Assembly (NCBI GenBank): GCA_020722285.1
Contig: DYLC01000007.1
Span: 1-32,334 of the forward strand
Length of the DNA stretch: 32,334 bases
Source: Desulfobulbus propionicus
GTDB lineage: Bacteria; Desulfobacterota; Dissulfuribacteria; Dissulfuribacterales; DYLC01
Direction: 5' to 3'
The stretch's first letter is position 1; each line of letters begins with the position of its first letter. The position numbers were made by a program, and so were the translations under genes. The notes beneath the pieces are model-generated. The model was given only the letters and a program-made list of their open reading frames with translations. It was not told the origin of the DNA and did no database searches. Shown here one piece after another: positions 16,260-24,938 of this stretch.

Positions 16260-18935
16260 ATGTCAAAGGAAAAAGACCAGCTTACCCCAATGCTTCACCA
16301 ATTCATGCAGGCAAAGGCAAATTATCCTGATGCTATCCTGTTTTTCCGCATGGGCGATTTTTACGAGATGTTTTTTGAAGATGCAGAGCTGGCTGCCCCC
16401 ATCCTCGATATATCCCTGACGCAACGAGGCAAACACAAGGGTGAACCTGTGCCCATGTGTGGCATCCCTGTGCAGTCAATGAATCAGTACCTTGCCAGGC
16501 TTGTCGCATCAGGGAAAAAAGTTGCCATCTGCGAACAGCTTGAGAACCCAAAAGCTGTCAAGGGGATTGTGAAACGGGATGTGGTGAGGGTGGTAAGCCC
16601 TGGTCTTATGGTGCCAGAAGAAAGCAGCCTTCAAAAGGACAACAACTTCCTCGTCAGCATTGCATGGCAGGCTATTTCACCTTGTTACGGCATTTCCTGC
16701 CTTGATCTTTCCACAGGCGAGCTAAAGCTGACAGAATTAGACCATGAAACCGAGTTGGTGTCAGAGCTTTCACGGCTCTTTCCATCAGAACTGCTGGTGT
16801 CCGAGGGCATGAAAGGCTCTCAGCTTTTAAAAAAAATAGAACTCATCTTTCCGGGTATTTTTATTGGCTTCAGGCAGGATGAATGGTTTTGCGCCAAGCG
16901 GGCCAAGGAAACCATAGAAAAACACTTCAATCTTATCGGCCTTGAGGGTCTGGGGCTTCAAGGGCTTGGAACAGGGCTTGCTGCCTGTGGCGCCCTGTTG
17001 TTGTATGTGCTTGAGACACAGAAAAACGCTGTAAGCCACATCAAGCCCCCGCTTTTTTACAGCCTGAAAGATTGTCTCATCATGGACGAATCAACCCAGC
17101 GCAACCTTGAACTTGTGGCAAACTCCTTGGACAGGTCAAAAAAAGGCTCCCTGCTTTCAGTGATAGACAAAACAGTAACCGCAATGGGAGCGCGGCTCAT
17201 TCGAAACTGGCTACTTTATCCATTAAAAGACCTGAAGACAATAAAAAAAAGGAACAATGCAGTGGCTGAACTGAAAGAGCAGCCTCAAAAGAGGCGTGAA
17301 CTAAGGGGCTACCTTTCAAAAATTGCAGACATGGAAAGGCTCATCACAAGACTTTCCATGGGCAATGCCAACCCAAGGGACATGCTTGCACTTAAACACT
17401 CATTGCTCTCCAGCCAAGAGGTGAAAAACTGCCTTGAAGGCGCTGAAGCTCCATCTATCATCGCGATATTACGGGATAAAATCAATTCGTTGCCGGAAAT
17501 AACAACCCTTATCTCAAACGCCATAAAGGAAGATGCCCCGGCCATGATTAGGGATGCCAGGATCATCAGAGAGGGATTTTCCCCTGAGTTGGATGAACTG
17601 ATTCACATCCAGCGTAATGCAAGGGAACTGATAGCGGCAATAGAACAAAAAGAAAGACAGCGGACAGGGATCAACACACTGAAGGTAGGTTTTAACAGGG
17701 TTTTTGGTTACTACATCGAGGTGACACGTTCGTATCTTGAGAAGGTGCCTCAGGACTTTATCCGCAAACAGACCCTTGCAGGAGCTGAACGCTTCATTTC
17801 AGAGGAACTTAAAGAGCTTGAAGAGAAGATACTTGGGGCAGAGGAAAAACGAGTTTCCCTCGAATTAAACATTTTTGAACAGATACGCATTGAAATACTC
17901 AAAAAAGCTGAGGCTGTCCAGGAAGCCGCCTGCCTCATAGGTATGCTGGATGTGCTTGCCGCCCTTGGGCAGGTTGCTGAAGACCACAACTACGTAATGC
18001 CACAGCTTGATACTACCTACGGCATAGAGATCATCAAAGGCAGACACCCCGTGGTGGAAAAAGGCCTGCCTGTCGGCGAATTTGTCCCAAACGATATTTT
18101 TTTTGGTGAAAATACAGACAGAATGCTCATTATCACAGGGCCTAACATGGCAGGCAAGTCCACAGTACTACGTCAGACAGCGCTTATTGTGTTGATGGCG
18201 CAGATGGGATCGTTTGTGCCTGCAGATAAGGCCACGATAGGGCTTGCAGACAGAATTTTTTGCAGGGTAGGGGCAACAGACTATCTGGTAAGGGGACAGA
18301 GCACATTCATGGTTGAGATGAGCGAGACAGCCAACATCCTGCACAACGCCACAACACGAAGCCTTGTGGTGCTGGATGAGATAGGAAGGGGCACAAGCAC
18401 CTATGACGGCCTTGCCATTGCAAGGGCAGTGGCGGAACATCTTGTTCACAAGGATAAAAAAGGAGTAAGGACACTTTTTGCCACCCACTATCATGAGCTT
18501 ACCGAACTTGCCGATAAAGAGCCCGGGGTGACCAATCTGCATGTATCTATCCAGGAATGGCAGGAAGACCTGGTATTCCTGCATAAACTTGAACCAGGGC
18601 CCACAGATAAAAGCTATGGCATTGAGGTGGCCGGACTGGCGGGGGTTCCGCCATCTGTGGTCGAACGGGCAAAGGAGATCCTTATCGAAGTGGCGGGAAA
18701 ACAACCTAATTTCAAGCAACCATCTGATAATATCTTTACAAACAGGGAAAATAGTGGCAAAAAAAGAGGGACTAAAAGACAATTGCCACGGCTTAGTTAC
18801 GGGTTGCTTCCTTTATTTTCTGATGCTGACAAAATCAGGCAGAGGCTAAAAGAAACCAATGCGGACAGGCTTACCCCTCTTGAGGCATTGAATCTCGTTT
18901 ATGAGTTAAAAAAATTAGCAGAGAACCAAGAGTGA
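16260..18935 (+). CDS. mutS: DNA mismatch repair protein MutS
   Basis: 891 aa, a standard MutS1. It recognises mismatches and small loops and signals to MutL. The mismatch-reading motif F34-Y35-E36 (GDFYEMFF) is in domain I. Connector, lever and clamp domains follow. The ATPase has Walker A GPNMAGKS at about 627-634, Walker B LDEIGRGTSTYDG near 705, and FATHYHELTEL. A lysine-rich linker (about 800-835) precedes the C-terminal helix-turn-helix region. No strong Shine-Dalgarno is seen before the ATG. A weak sigma70-like pair (TTGACT at 16170, TCTAAT at 16191, spacing 15) may serve it. The stop codon overlaps the GTG start of amiC. No mutL is in the window. Confidence 0.97.
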   Translation: MSKEKDQLTPMLHQFMQAKANYPDAILFFRMGDFYEMFFEDAELAAPILDISLTQRGKHKGEPVPMCGIPVQSMNQYLARLVASGKKVAICEQLENPKAVKGIVKRDVVRVVSPGLMVPEESSLQKDNNFLVSIAWQAISPCYGISCLDLSTGELKLTELDHETELVSELSRLFPSELLVSEGMKGSQLLKKIELIFPGIFIGFRQDEWFCAKRAKETIEKHFNLIGLEGLGLQGLGTGLAACGALLLYVLETQKNAVSHIKPPLFYSLKDCLIMDESTQRNLELVANSLDRSKKGSLLSVIDKTVTAMGARLIRNWLLYPLKDLKTIKKRNNAVAELKEQPQKRRELRGYLSKIADMERLITRLSMGNANPRDMLALKHSLLSSQEVKNCLEGAEAPSIIAILRDKINSLPEITTLISNAIKEDAPAMIRDARIIREGFSPELDELIHIQRNARELIAAIEQKERQRTGINTLKVGFNRVFGYYIEVTRSYLEKVPQDFIRKQTLAGAERFISEELKELEEKILGAEEKRVSLELNIFEQIRIEILKKAEAVQEAACLIGMLDVLAALGQVAEDHNYVMPQLDTTYGIEIIKGRHPVVEKGLPVGEFVPNDIFFGENTDRMLIITGPNMAGKSTVLRQTALIVLMAQMGSFVPADKATIGLADRIFCRVGATDYLVRGQSTFMVEMSETANILHNATTRSLVVLDEIGRGTSTYDGLAIARAVAEHLVHKDKKGVRTLFATHYHELTELADKEPGVTNLHVSIQEWQEDLVFLHKLEPGPTDKSYGIEVAGLAGVPPSVVERAKEILIEVAGKQPNFKQPSDNIFTNRENSGKKRGTKRQLPRLSYGLLPLFSDADKIRQRLKETNADRLTPLEALNLVYELKKLAENQE

Positions 18936-20851
18936 CATATCGTATTTGCATAATCATATTGTTTTTTATCTTTGTGCTGGGCTTTTCAGACTGTGTCTGG
19001 GCAAAAAAGTCCAACACATGCGCCCCTGTCAATAATTCTCCGGAACTGTCCTACAAAAAAGTCAAGGAAAAATACCTTGCCATCACCAACAATCCCAGGC
19101 TTCGCAACAATAAAAAGGCATGGGAGGAGGTGATCATAGCCTTCACGTCCGTTTACCTGAAGAACCACGATGACAAGGAAGTGGGCCCAAAGGCTATCTG
19201 GATGATAGCCCGCTGCTATTACGAGCTTTTTTTATATACACACGACACCAATGATATCTTGGATGCAATCAGTCGCTATGAATTGCTGGTTGAAAAATAT
19301 CCTGATAACAACCTGGCGGACGATGCCCTCCACTGGCTTGGGGTCTTACACAAGAATCGTGGAGAAACTGAAAAGGCCTATAATGTGTTAGCCCGTCTGC
19401 TGGAAAAATATCCTGACGGAGATAAGGCAAAGGAGGCAAAGGAACTATTGGCCTCTCTTACGCCACCAGAACCGTCCCGCCAGATCATAACCGCCGAAAC
19501 AACCAGCAGTTCTCAGCCTCAGATTTCCAATCCTGGCATACAGGAATCGCACAACGATTTGCCTTTGCCTGCTGACCTGCCTTCAGACACCACAAATCAG
19601 CCAGGCACGCCTGTTGTTCAGGCTGTAAGACATTGGTCTGTGGTGGACTACACAAGGGTTGTTGTGGATGTAACCGAACCTGTGAGTTTTACGGAAGGAT
19701 GGCTTCCAGCAGACGAAAAGGCAGGCAAACCCAGGCGTTTTTTTCTGGATCTTAAACCTGCAAAGAAACTCCTGAATCTCTCTGACCTGGACATCCATGA
19801 CGGCCTTTTAAAAGGTGTGCGATTAGGACAGTTCAATGCCGACACAGTGAGGATAGTCTGTGATCTTGGAGAAACCAAGGACATCAAGGCGTTTTTTCTG
19901 GACGACCCATTCAGAGTGATCATTGATGCGTTTGGCAGTGAGTACAAAAATGAAGAGGTGGAGCAGCCACAACAGATCCATGCGATCGCAAAAGAGGCAC
20001 AGCGATCCAAAGATACTGACCATACAGATAGTCTTGCCAAAAAAGAACAAGAAAATGAAAAAACAGCAGTCCTTATTGACAAAAAACAGCAAGAAGAAAT
20101 TGCTACATTTGTGCCAAAAACAGGCAAGAAAAAATTTACTCTCGCCCAGCAGCTTGGTCTTGGGGTCAAGCGCGTGGTATTAGACCCCGGACATGGGGGT
20201 AAGGACCCTGGGGCGATCGGACCGAATGGACTCAAAGAAAAAAACGTCACACTCCAAGTGGCCAAGCGCCTCAAAAAGATTCTTGAAACTGATTATGGTT
20301 GCGAGGTTTTCTTGACACGAGACAAAGACGTGTATTTGAGCCTTGAGGAACGCACAGCCATTGCAAATGCAAAAAAAGCCGACATCTTTGTCTCAATTCA
20401 CACTAATGCAGAACCAAGCAACAGGATTCAGGGGGTGGAGACTTATTTTCTGAGCATGGCTGTGGATGACGAGGCAATGAGGGTGGCTGCCCTTGAAAAC
20501 TCCACCTCAAGCAAAAGGCTTGGCGAGTTGAAGAGCATTCTGAATCAGATACTTAAAAATGCCAAGGTCAAGGAATCTTCGAGGCTTGCCTCATTCATAC
20601 AGGGAAATCTTGTGGGCAAGATCAAGAAACAACACAACAATGTAAAGGACAGAGGCGTCAAACAGGCGCCGTTTTTTGTGCTGATTGGCGCTAAAATGCC
20701 TGCTATACTCACAGAAGTGGCGTTCATCACAAGCCCTGAAGAAGAAAAATACCTCTCAAACGACAAATTCTTAAAAGATCTGGCTGATGGACTGGCGCAT
20801 GGCATTCACGGCTACACACGCGACACGGAAAACGCTGGCATAGGCGGTTAA
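18932..20851 (+). CDS. N-acetylmuramoyl-L-alanine amidase with TPR and AMIN domains (AmiC type)
   Basis: 639 aa exported cell-wall amidase that cuts the muramoyl-alanine bond during septal peptidoglycan splitting. A Sec signal covers about residues 1-24 (VWA, then KKS). A TPR-like helical region lies at about 30-175 and a proline/serine-rich linker at about 178-225. The AMIN domain, which targets septal or outer-membrane-proximal wall, is at about 235-335. A charged linker follows, then Amidase_3 at about 410-635. The zinc-site residues are in LDPGHGGKDPG, LKEKN, SIHTNA and LTEVAF. The start is GTG at 18932, overlapping the mutS TGA as GTGA, which implies translational coupling. The TPR extension makes it longer than E. 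coli AmiC (about 417 aa). Confidence 0.92.
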   Translation: MTYRICIIILFFIFVLGFSDCVWAKKSNTCAPVNNSPELSYKKVKEKYLAITNNPRLRNNKKAWEEVIIAFTSVYLKNHDDKEVGPKAIWMIARCYYELFLYTHDTNDILDAISRYELLVEKYPDNNLADDALHWLGVLHKNRGETEKAYNVLARLLEKYPDGDKAKEAKELLASLTPPEPSRQIITAETTSSSQPQISNPGIQESHNDLPLPADLPSDTTNQPGTPVVQAVRHWSVVDYTRVVVDVTEPVSFTEGWLPADEKAGKPRRFFLDLKPAKKLLNLSDLDIHDGLLKGVRLGQFNADTVRIVCDLGETKDIKAFFLDDPFRVIIDAFGSEYKNEEVEQPQQIHAIAKEAQRSKDTDHTDSLAKKEQENEKTAVLIDKKQQEEIATFVPKTGKKKFTLAQQLGLGVKRVVLDPGHGGKDPGAIGPNGLKEKNVTLQVAKRLKKILETDYGCEVFLTRDKDVYLSLEERTAIANAKKADIFVSIHTNAEPSNRIQGVETYFLSMAVDDEAMRVAALENSTSSKRLGELKSILNQILKNAKVKESSRLASFIQGNLVGKIKKQHNNVKDRGVKQAPFFVLIGAKMPAILTEVAFITSPEEEKYLSNDKFLKDLADGLAHGIHGYTRDTENAGIGG

Positions 20852-20866
20852 TTTTTACTTGCTTTT

Positions 20867-20894
20867 TTTACAAAAAGTTTTATTAAGCTACAAT
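20867..20894 (+). promoter_or_regulatory. Sigma70 promoter for pal-skp
   Basis: TTTACA (20867-20872), 16-bp spacer, TACAAT (20889-20894): five of six matches in each box. The start would be near 20901, giving a leader of about 56 nt to pal. It lies just past the amiC stop, so pal-skp is probably transcribed independently of mutS-amiC. Confidence 0.6.
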
Positions 20895-20898
20895 CTGT

Positions 20899-20920
20899 TG
20901 CAGTTTTACACTTAACTGCA
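20899..20920 (+). promoter_or_regulatory. Dyad at the pal start site
   Basis: Perfect 7-bp arms TGCAGTT (20899-20905) and AACTGCA (20914-20920) around 8 bases, beginning at the predicted +1 of the pal promoter. It could be an operator or a 5'-end stabilising hairpin in the mRNA. No known regulator matches it in my reading. Confidence 0.4.
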
Positions 20921-20956
20921 CTCCACTACTACTCAATATCAAAAAGGAGAAAGACA

Positions 20957-21511
20957 ATGTATCTTTCCAGAATAAAACCGATTCTCACAGCAGCCATCGT
21001 ATGCAGCATATTTGTTGCTCAGGGTTGTTCAAAAAAACCAGAGCCAGATGCTGCCGCAGATATGGCTTCAACAAGCGCCACAGACACTTCAGCCTACTCA
21101 ACGCCTATCAGAAGTGGCACTTCAGATGGTGAAGGCATCAAAATACCTGACCTCATCTCAGAGGGAAGAACCAGCGGCCCGATGCTGCCTGTGTATTTTG
21201 ACTATGACAGCTTTTCACTGAGGCCTGACATGTCAGCCAGGATGCAGACAAACGTCCGCTTTCTGCAAGATAACCCAAAAGTGAGCATAGAGGTGCAGGG
21301 TAACTGTGATGAGCGTGGGACAAACGAGTACAATCTTGCGCTTGCCGAGAAAAGGGCAAAGAGCGTAAAATCATATCTTTCAAACATGGGTGTCAAGGCT
21401 GACAGGGTAGAGGTTGTAAGCCTTGGTGAAGAGCAACCCCTTGATCCCGGACATACAGAGGCAGCATGGGCAAAGAATCGCAGGGCGGATTTTGTAATAA
21501 TCAAGAAATAG
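20957..21511 (+). CDS. pal: Peptidoglycan-associated lipoprotein (Pal, OmpA-like)
   Basis: 184 aa. A lipoprotein signal ends in AQGC (C24). A low-complexity Ala/Ser/Thr tether spans about residues 30-60. The OmpA_C domain (about 75-184) has YFDYDSFSLRPD, the peptidoglycan-binding block GNCDERGTNEYNLALAEKRAKSVK and a final NRRADFVI. Pal anchors the outer membrane to peptidoglycan and works with the Tol system in constriction. Ribosome-binding site AAGGAG precedes the ATG. skp follows after 18 bp. No tolA, tolB, tolQ or tolR is in the window, though they commonly sit beside pal. Its proximity to a septal amidase gene fits an envelope-division theme. Confidence 0.94.
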   Translation: MYLSRIKPILTAAIVCSIFVAQGCSKKPEPDAAADMASTSATDTSAYSTPIRSGTSDGEGIKIPDLISEGRTSGPMLPVYFDYDSFSLRPDMSARMQTNVRFLQDNPKVSIEVQGNCDERGTNEYNLALAEKRAKSVKSYLSNMGVKADRVEVVSLGEEQPLDPGHTEAAWAKNRRADFVIIKK

Positions 21512-21529
21512 CACTGGCGGACAGCAGCA

Positions 21530-22096
21530 ATGAAATCTAACTATCTGAGTATATCTAACGGGTTTGTTTTTGTAGTACTTTTTGCCTTTGTGGCAGGTTG
21601 TCTTTTTTCTTCCCAGTCAATGGCTGCAGAGCAGAAGGGGATGAAGATAGCAGTAATCAACATGCAGAAGGTAGTAAGGAAATCCAAGGCAGGCCAGAAG
21701 GCAAGTGAGTCTCTTAACAAGAAATTCGAGGCGCTTCAGGCTGAACTCAAGACCAAACAGGACTCCATAAAGGCCCATAAGGATGCCCTGGATAAAAAAC
21801 TGCCTCTCATGAATGAAGAGGCAAGGGCAGATGCAGAGAGGGAGTATCGCAAGATGCTCAGGGACTTCAAGCAGCAAAGCGATGACGCCCAGTTTGATAT
21901 GAGACAGGCTGAGGCAGAAATCATGGAGCCGGTGCTCAAATCGCTTGAGAAGATTGTGACCAAAATCGGAGAGGCCGGTGGTTATGCCATGATTGTTGAG
22001 GCAAACATGCCCGGGCTTTATTACTTTACACCAGACGCAGAAATCACTGAGTCTGTCATTAAGACTTATGACGAGGATGCTGGCAAGGCCAAGTAA
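21530..22096 (+). CDS. OmpH/Skp-family periplasmic chaperone
   Basis: 188 aa, the Skp/OmpH length. Skp trimers hold unfolded outer-membrane proteins in the periplasm for BAM. After the signal, KIAVINMQKVVRKSKAGQKA is the conserved Skp start. Long charged coiled-coil tentacles follow (about 60-130), then AEIMEPVLKSLEKIVTKIGEAGGYAMIVE closing the body domain. The signal contains VAGC (C24), a possible lipobox, as well as an AMAAEQ signal-peptidase-I site near 31-35. I favour the latter, because Skp is normally soluble. The ribosome-binding site is weak, so it may be coupled to pal. Usual partners bamA and lpxD are absent. Confidence 0.88.
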   Translation: MKSNYLSISNGFVFVVLFAFVAGCLFSSQSMAAEQKGMKIAVINMQKVVRKSKAGQKASESLNKKFEALQAELKTKQDSIKAHKDALDKKLPLMNEEARADAEREYRKMLRDFKQQSDDAQFDMRQAEAEIMEPVLKSLEKIVTKIGEAGGYAMIVEANMPGLYYFTPDAEITESVIKTYDEDAGKAK

Positions 22097-22104
22097 CAAC
22101 TACA

Positions 22105-22288
22105 GGGAGGTTACAAAAAATAGAAATTTCGTTCAAAGGCAAGACGCGAGGAGGCGAAAAAAACGCAGCATACTCTTCTGTATGTGAGCATTTTTTTTAC
22201 TGACAAGCAACGCAGGCATGCCCACCCTGCTTCACAGGGTTAGGAAAGCTAAAGCTTGCGAGCGAAAGGACAATGTTTGAAACTTTCC
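22105..22288 (+). repeat. Dispersed MITE-like element, copy 7 (complete)
   Basis: 184-bp complete copy. It begins with GGGAGGTTACAAAAAAT and ends with GTTTGAAACTTTCC; the terminal repeats match at 12 of 17. The core includes GAGGCGAAAAAAACGCAGCATACTC, GACAAGCAACGCAGG, the CCCTG/CAGGG hairpin and the GCTAAAGCTTGCGAGCGAAAG block. Unlike copy 4, TA does not flank it exactly. It starts 9 bp after the skp stop. Confidence 0.85.
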
Positions 22289-22305
22289 TGTTGCAAGGCT
22301 TGCCA

Positions 22306-22349
22306 CATCTGAATAGCCACGTTGGCAGATGCCTCGTGGTTATTTTTTT
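22306..22349 (+). promoter_or_regulatory. Candidate attenuator in the transketolase leader
   Basis: A terminator stem pairs CCACG (22317-22321) with CGTGG (22335-22339), with inner GGCA (22324-22327) to TGCC (22330-22333), and is followed by T-rich 22340-22349. It ends only 16 nt before the transketolase ATG. An alternative stem pairs CATCTG (22306-22311) with CAGATG (22326-22331), using bases from both inner arms, so the two folds exclude each other. This is terminator/antiterminator geometry. A plain terminator for pal-skp is the simpler reading, but then the transketolase promoter has almost no room downstream of it. Confidence 0.55.
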
Positions 22350-22365
22350 CTAAAAGGACCAAGAA

Positions 22366-24315
22366 ATGTTGCCAAAACTGAACATCGAAACTCAGCCAGA
22401 GTTAACCAACGAAGATATCGCCCTGTTGGATGCAGCAAGAAGGCGCTGCGCAGGCAGGATTATCCTATCTACATCCCTTGCATCAAGCGGTCACCCAGGC
22501 GGCTCCCTGTCCTCAATAGACACGCTGCTGGTGTTATATTCATGCAGCAATTATGACATTACCAATGTCTCTCTGTCTGACAGGGACAGGATTGTCGTGA
22601 GCATTGGACATATCTCACCTGCGGTTTACAGTGTGCTCGTTGAAGCAGGATTTTTAAAAGAAGATGAGTTTCTGTGTGAATTTAGACGTGCCGGCGCTGC
22701 CTGCGCAGGTCACGTTGAGACAGCAGTTGCGGGGGTGGAATTCGGCACAGGCAATCTTGGCCAGGGGCTTTCCGTAGGCTCAGGTTTTGCCCTTGCAGCC
22801 GGATGCCAGAAAAAAAACTTTAAGACTGTTGTCATCATGGGCGATGGAGAACAGCAAAAAGGACAGATTGCAGAGGCAAGGCGATTTGCGGCAAAATATG
22901 AACTTTCAGACCTGATAGCTGTGGTTGACAGAAATCACCTCCAGATAGGGGGGGCTACAGAGGACGTAATGCCTGTCAGGGTAAGGGATGAATATGCTGC
23001 TGCAGGCTGGAATGTGGTTTATGTGCCTGATGGTCATGACTTTAATGTGATTTACAAGGCGCTCAGAAGGGCGTGGCTGCATGAAAATCTTGAACCCAAA
23101 AGGCCAACAGTCCTGGTTGTCAGAAGCATTATGGGACACGGTATCTCCTTTATGGAAAACAAGGCCAAGTATCACGGCTCAACACTCAAGGATGAGGATG
23201 CCAGAAAGGCCCTGATTGAGCTTGGACAGGATGCCTCTCTTTTCCAGGCATGGAAGGAAAGACGCGAAGCTCATGCAGTAAAATGTCCCGTACATCAAAA
23301 CGCAGGCACATATCCCCAGATTGATCCTGGAGAGCCAAAGGTGTATGGAGTTGACGAGAAGACTGACTGCCGTTCAGCATACGGAGATGCCCTTGAGGAC
23401 CTGGCGCGCCTGAATAATCATGGCGGGCTGGTAAAAATAGCCGGGTTCAGCTGTGACCTTGAGAGTTCCGTAAAGATGCAAGGGATCAGAAAGGTATCGC
23501 CTGATGGTTTTTTTGAGGCTGGCATCCAGGAGCATCACGCCGCCACCTGCGCAGGCGCTCTGAGCAAAGAGGGGGTTGTTGCTTTTTTCAGCACATTTGG
23601 CGTATTTGCTACTGCTGAGACCTACAATCAACACAGGCTGAATGATCTAAACAATACCCATATCAAGGTTGTGTCAACCCATCTTGGCTTAGATGTAGGC
23701 GAAGATGGCCCAACCCATCAGAGCATTGATTATCTTGGCCTGATGAACAATTTGTTCGGTTTTTCTGTGTTCATGCCAGCGGATCCCAATCAGACAGGAC
23801 ACATAGTGCGACATGTGGCTAAAACGCCAGGCAATGCCTTTGTGGGCATGGGGAGGTCAAAACTGCCCACCATCACAGACGGAAATGGTCAACCTTTTTT
23901 TGGAAAAAATTACAATTTTGAATCAGGCAGAGCAGACCTTTTGAGAGCCGGTGAAAATGCCACGATCATTGTCTATGGCACGCTTGTAAGAGAGGCGTTG
24001 AAGGCCCATGACCTGCTCATACAGAATGGTTTGTCTGTAGCGGTTTTGAACATGGCAAGCCTGAAGCCTCTGGATGAAGAGGCAATTGTCAGGGCTGCGA
24101 TGCAAGGTCCTGTCGTCACACTTGAGGATCACATACCGCAAACAGGTCTTGGCGCCCTTGTTTCAATGGTTATGGCTGCAAGAGGTATCTCGCAAAAGCT
24201 CAAAATGCTTGGAGTGACTCGATATGGCTCTTCTGGAAATCCTGTAGATCTTTACAAAGCCCAGGGACTGGATGCCCAGTCTGTATCAGATACTGTGCAG
24301 CAGCTTGCAGTCTGA
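22366..24315 (+). CDS. tkt: Transketolase
   Basis: 649 aa thiamine-diphosphate enzyme moving two-carbon units between sugar phosphates in the non-oxidative pentose phosphate pathway. The N-terminal half has the substrate-binding SSGHPGGSLSSID (H43) and the ThDP-binding GDGEQQKG...DRNHLQIGG (from about residue 154). The pyrimidine domain contains the activating glutamate in FEAGIQEHHA and the HLGLDVGEDGPTHQSIDYLGLM block. A C-terminal transketolase domain (about 520-645) completes it. All the halves are in one chain, not split as in archaea. Ribosome-binding site AAGGACC is 7 bp before the ATG. See the candidate attenuator just upstream. engB follows after 26 bp. The D-R-N form of the ThDP motif resembles the transketolases annotated in thermophiles and archaea. 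Confidence 0.93.
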   Translation: MLPKLNIETQPELTNEDIALLDAARRRCAGRIILSTSLASSGHPGGSLSSIDTLLVLYSCSNYDITNVSLSDRDRIVVSIGHISPAVYSVLVEAGFLKEDEFLCEFRRAGAACAGHVETAVAGVEFGTGNLGQGLSVGSGFALAAGCQKKNFKTVVIMGDGEQQKGQIAEARRFAAKYELSDLIAVVDRNHLQIGGATEDVMPVRVRDEYAAAGWNVVYVPDGHDFNVIYKALRRAWLHENLEPKRPTVLVVRSIMGHGISFMENKAKYHGSTLKDEDARKALIELGQDASLFQAWKERREAHAVKCPVHQNAGTYPQIDPGEPKVYGVDEKTDCRSAYGDALEDLARLNNHGGLVKIAGFSCDLESSVKMQGIRKVSPDGFFEAGIQEHHAATCAGALSKEGVVAFFSTFGVFATAETYNQHRLNDLNNTHIKVVSTHLGLDVGEDGPTHQSIDYLGLMNNLFGFSVFMPADPNQTGHIVRHVAKTPGNAFVGMGRSKLPTITDGNGQPFFGKNYNFESGRADLLRAGENATIIVYGTLVREALKAHDLLIQNGLSVAVLNMASLKPLDEEAIVRAAMQGPVVTLEDHIPQTGLGALVSMVMAARGISQKLKMLGVTRYGSSGNPVDLYKAQGLDAQSVSDTVQQLAV

Positions 24316-24341
24316 ATTATTGCGCGCTTTAAGACTGCCTC

Positions 24342-24938
24342 ATGTCCCTTGTCTTAAACCTTGCAAAAGTCGCATTTCTAAAAAGTGCATCTCATATAGA
24401 CGATCTGCCTGAAACGTCATTTCCTGAAGTGGCGTTTGCAGGCAGGTCGAATGCAGGCAAATCTTCCCTCTTAAACCGGCTGTTTCAACGCAAAAATCTT
24501 GTAAAAACCAGCTCCAGACCAGGCCATACGCAGCTTCTGAATTTTTTTGAAGTGGATGGCCGCGCCTATTTTGTTGACATGCCTGGCTATGGTTTTGCGA
24601 AAGCCCCGGAGGATATTCAGATTAAATGGCGTAAGCTCCTTGAAAACTATGTTCAGCACAGAGATGCCCTCAGGCTTGTTGTGTGTATATTTGATGTGAG
24701 AAGAAGACCTGATCACCTGGATATGGCTCTGCTTGATTTTTTAAAGTCATGTGAACGGAATGTGTTTGTTGTGCTGAACAAGTCAGATAAACTTAATGCC
24801 AGAGAGCTTGCGCGTCAAACGCAATTGCTCCGCCAGTGTCTGCATATTGAGAAGGATAAAATTTTCGTGCTTTCCTGTCTTACAGGAAAGGGCGTGGATG
24901 CCCTGCGAGAGAGGCTTTGCAACGGTATATCTCAATGA
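24342..24938 (+). CDS. engB: EngB/YihA-type ribosome biogenesis GTPase
   Basis: 198 aa TrmE-Era-EngA-like GTPase of the EngB (YsxC/YihA) family, required in several bacteria for maturing the large ribosomal subunit. G1 is GRSNAGKSS (about 31-39), the G2 region SSRPGHTQ, G3 DMPGYGFAK (about 79), G4 NKSDKL and G5 SCLTGKG. Length and motif order match the family. The start lies 26 bp after transketolase, with no strong Shine-Dalgarno, suggesting co-transcription. The last 7 bp overlap the end of the convergent nuclease-helicase gene, so the two mRNAs are complementary at their 3' ends. Confidence 0.95.
   Translation: MSLVLNLAKVAFLKSASHIDDLPETSFPEVAFAGRSNAGKSSLLNRLFQRKNLVKTSSRPGHTQLLNFFEVDGRAYFVDMPGYGFAKAPEDIQIKWRKLLENYVQHRDALRLVVCIFDVRRRPDHLDMALLDFLKSCERNVFVVLNKSDKLNARELARQTQLLRQCLHIEKDKIFVLSCLTGKGVDALRERLCNGISQ

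Noticed and set aside
18168-18782. 204-codon frame antisense to mutS
   Set aside because: It is opposite the conserved MutS ATPase, with Cys/His-rich composition typical of an antisense shadow.
19648-20274. 208-codon frame antisense to the amidase gene
   Set aside because: Serine-rich shadow of a charged linker in the opposite strand; no domain seen.
20861-20880. Terminator after the amidase gene (CTTTTT/AAAAAG stem)
   Set aside because: The stem is only A-T pairs and overlaps the better supported pal -35 box.
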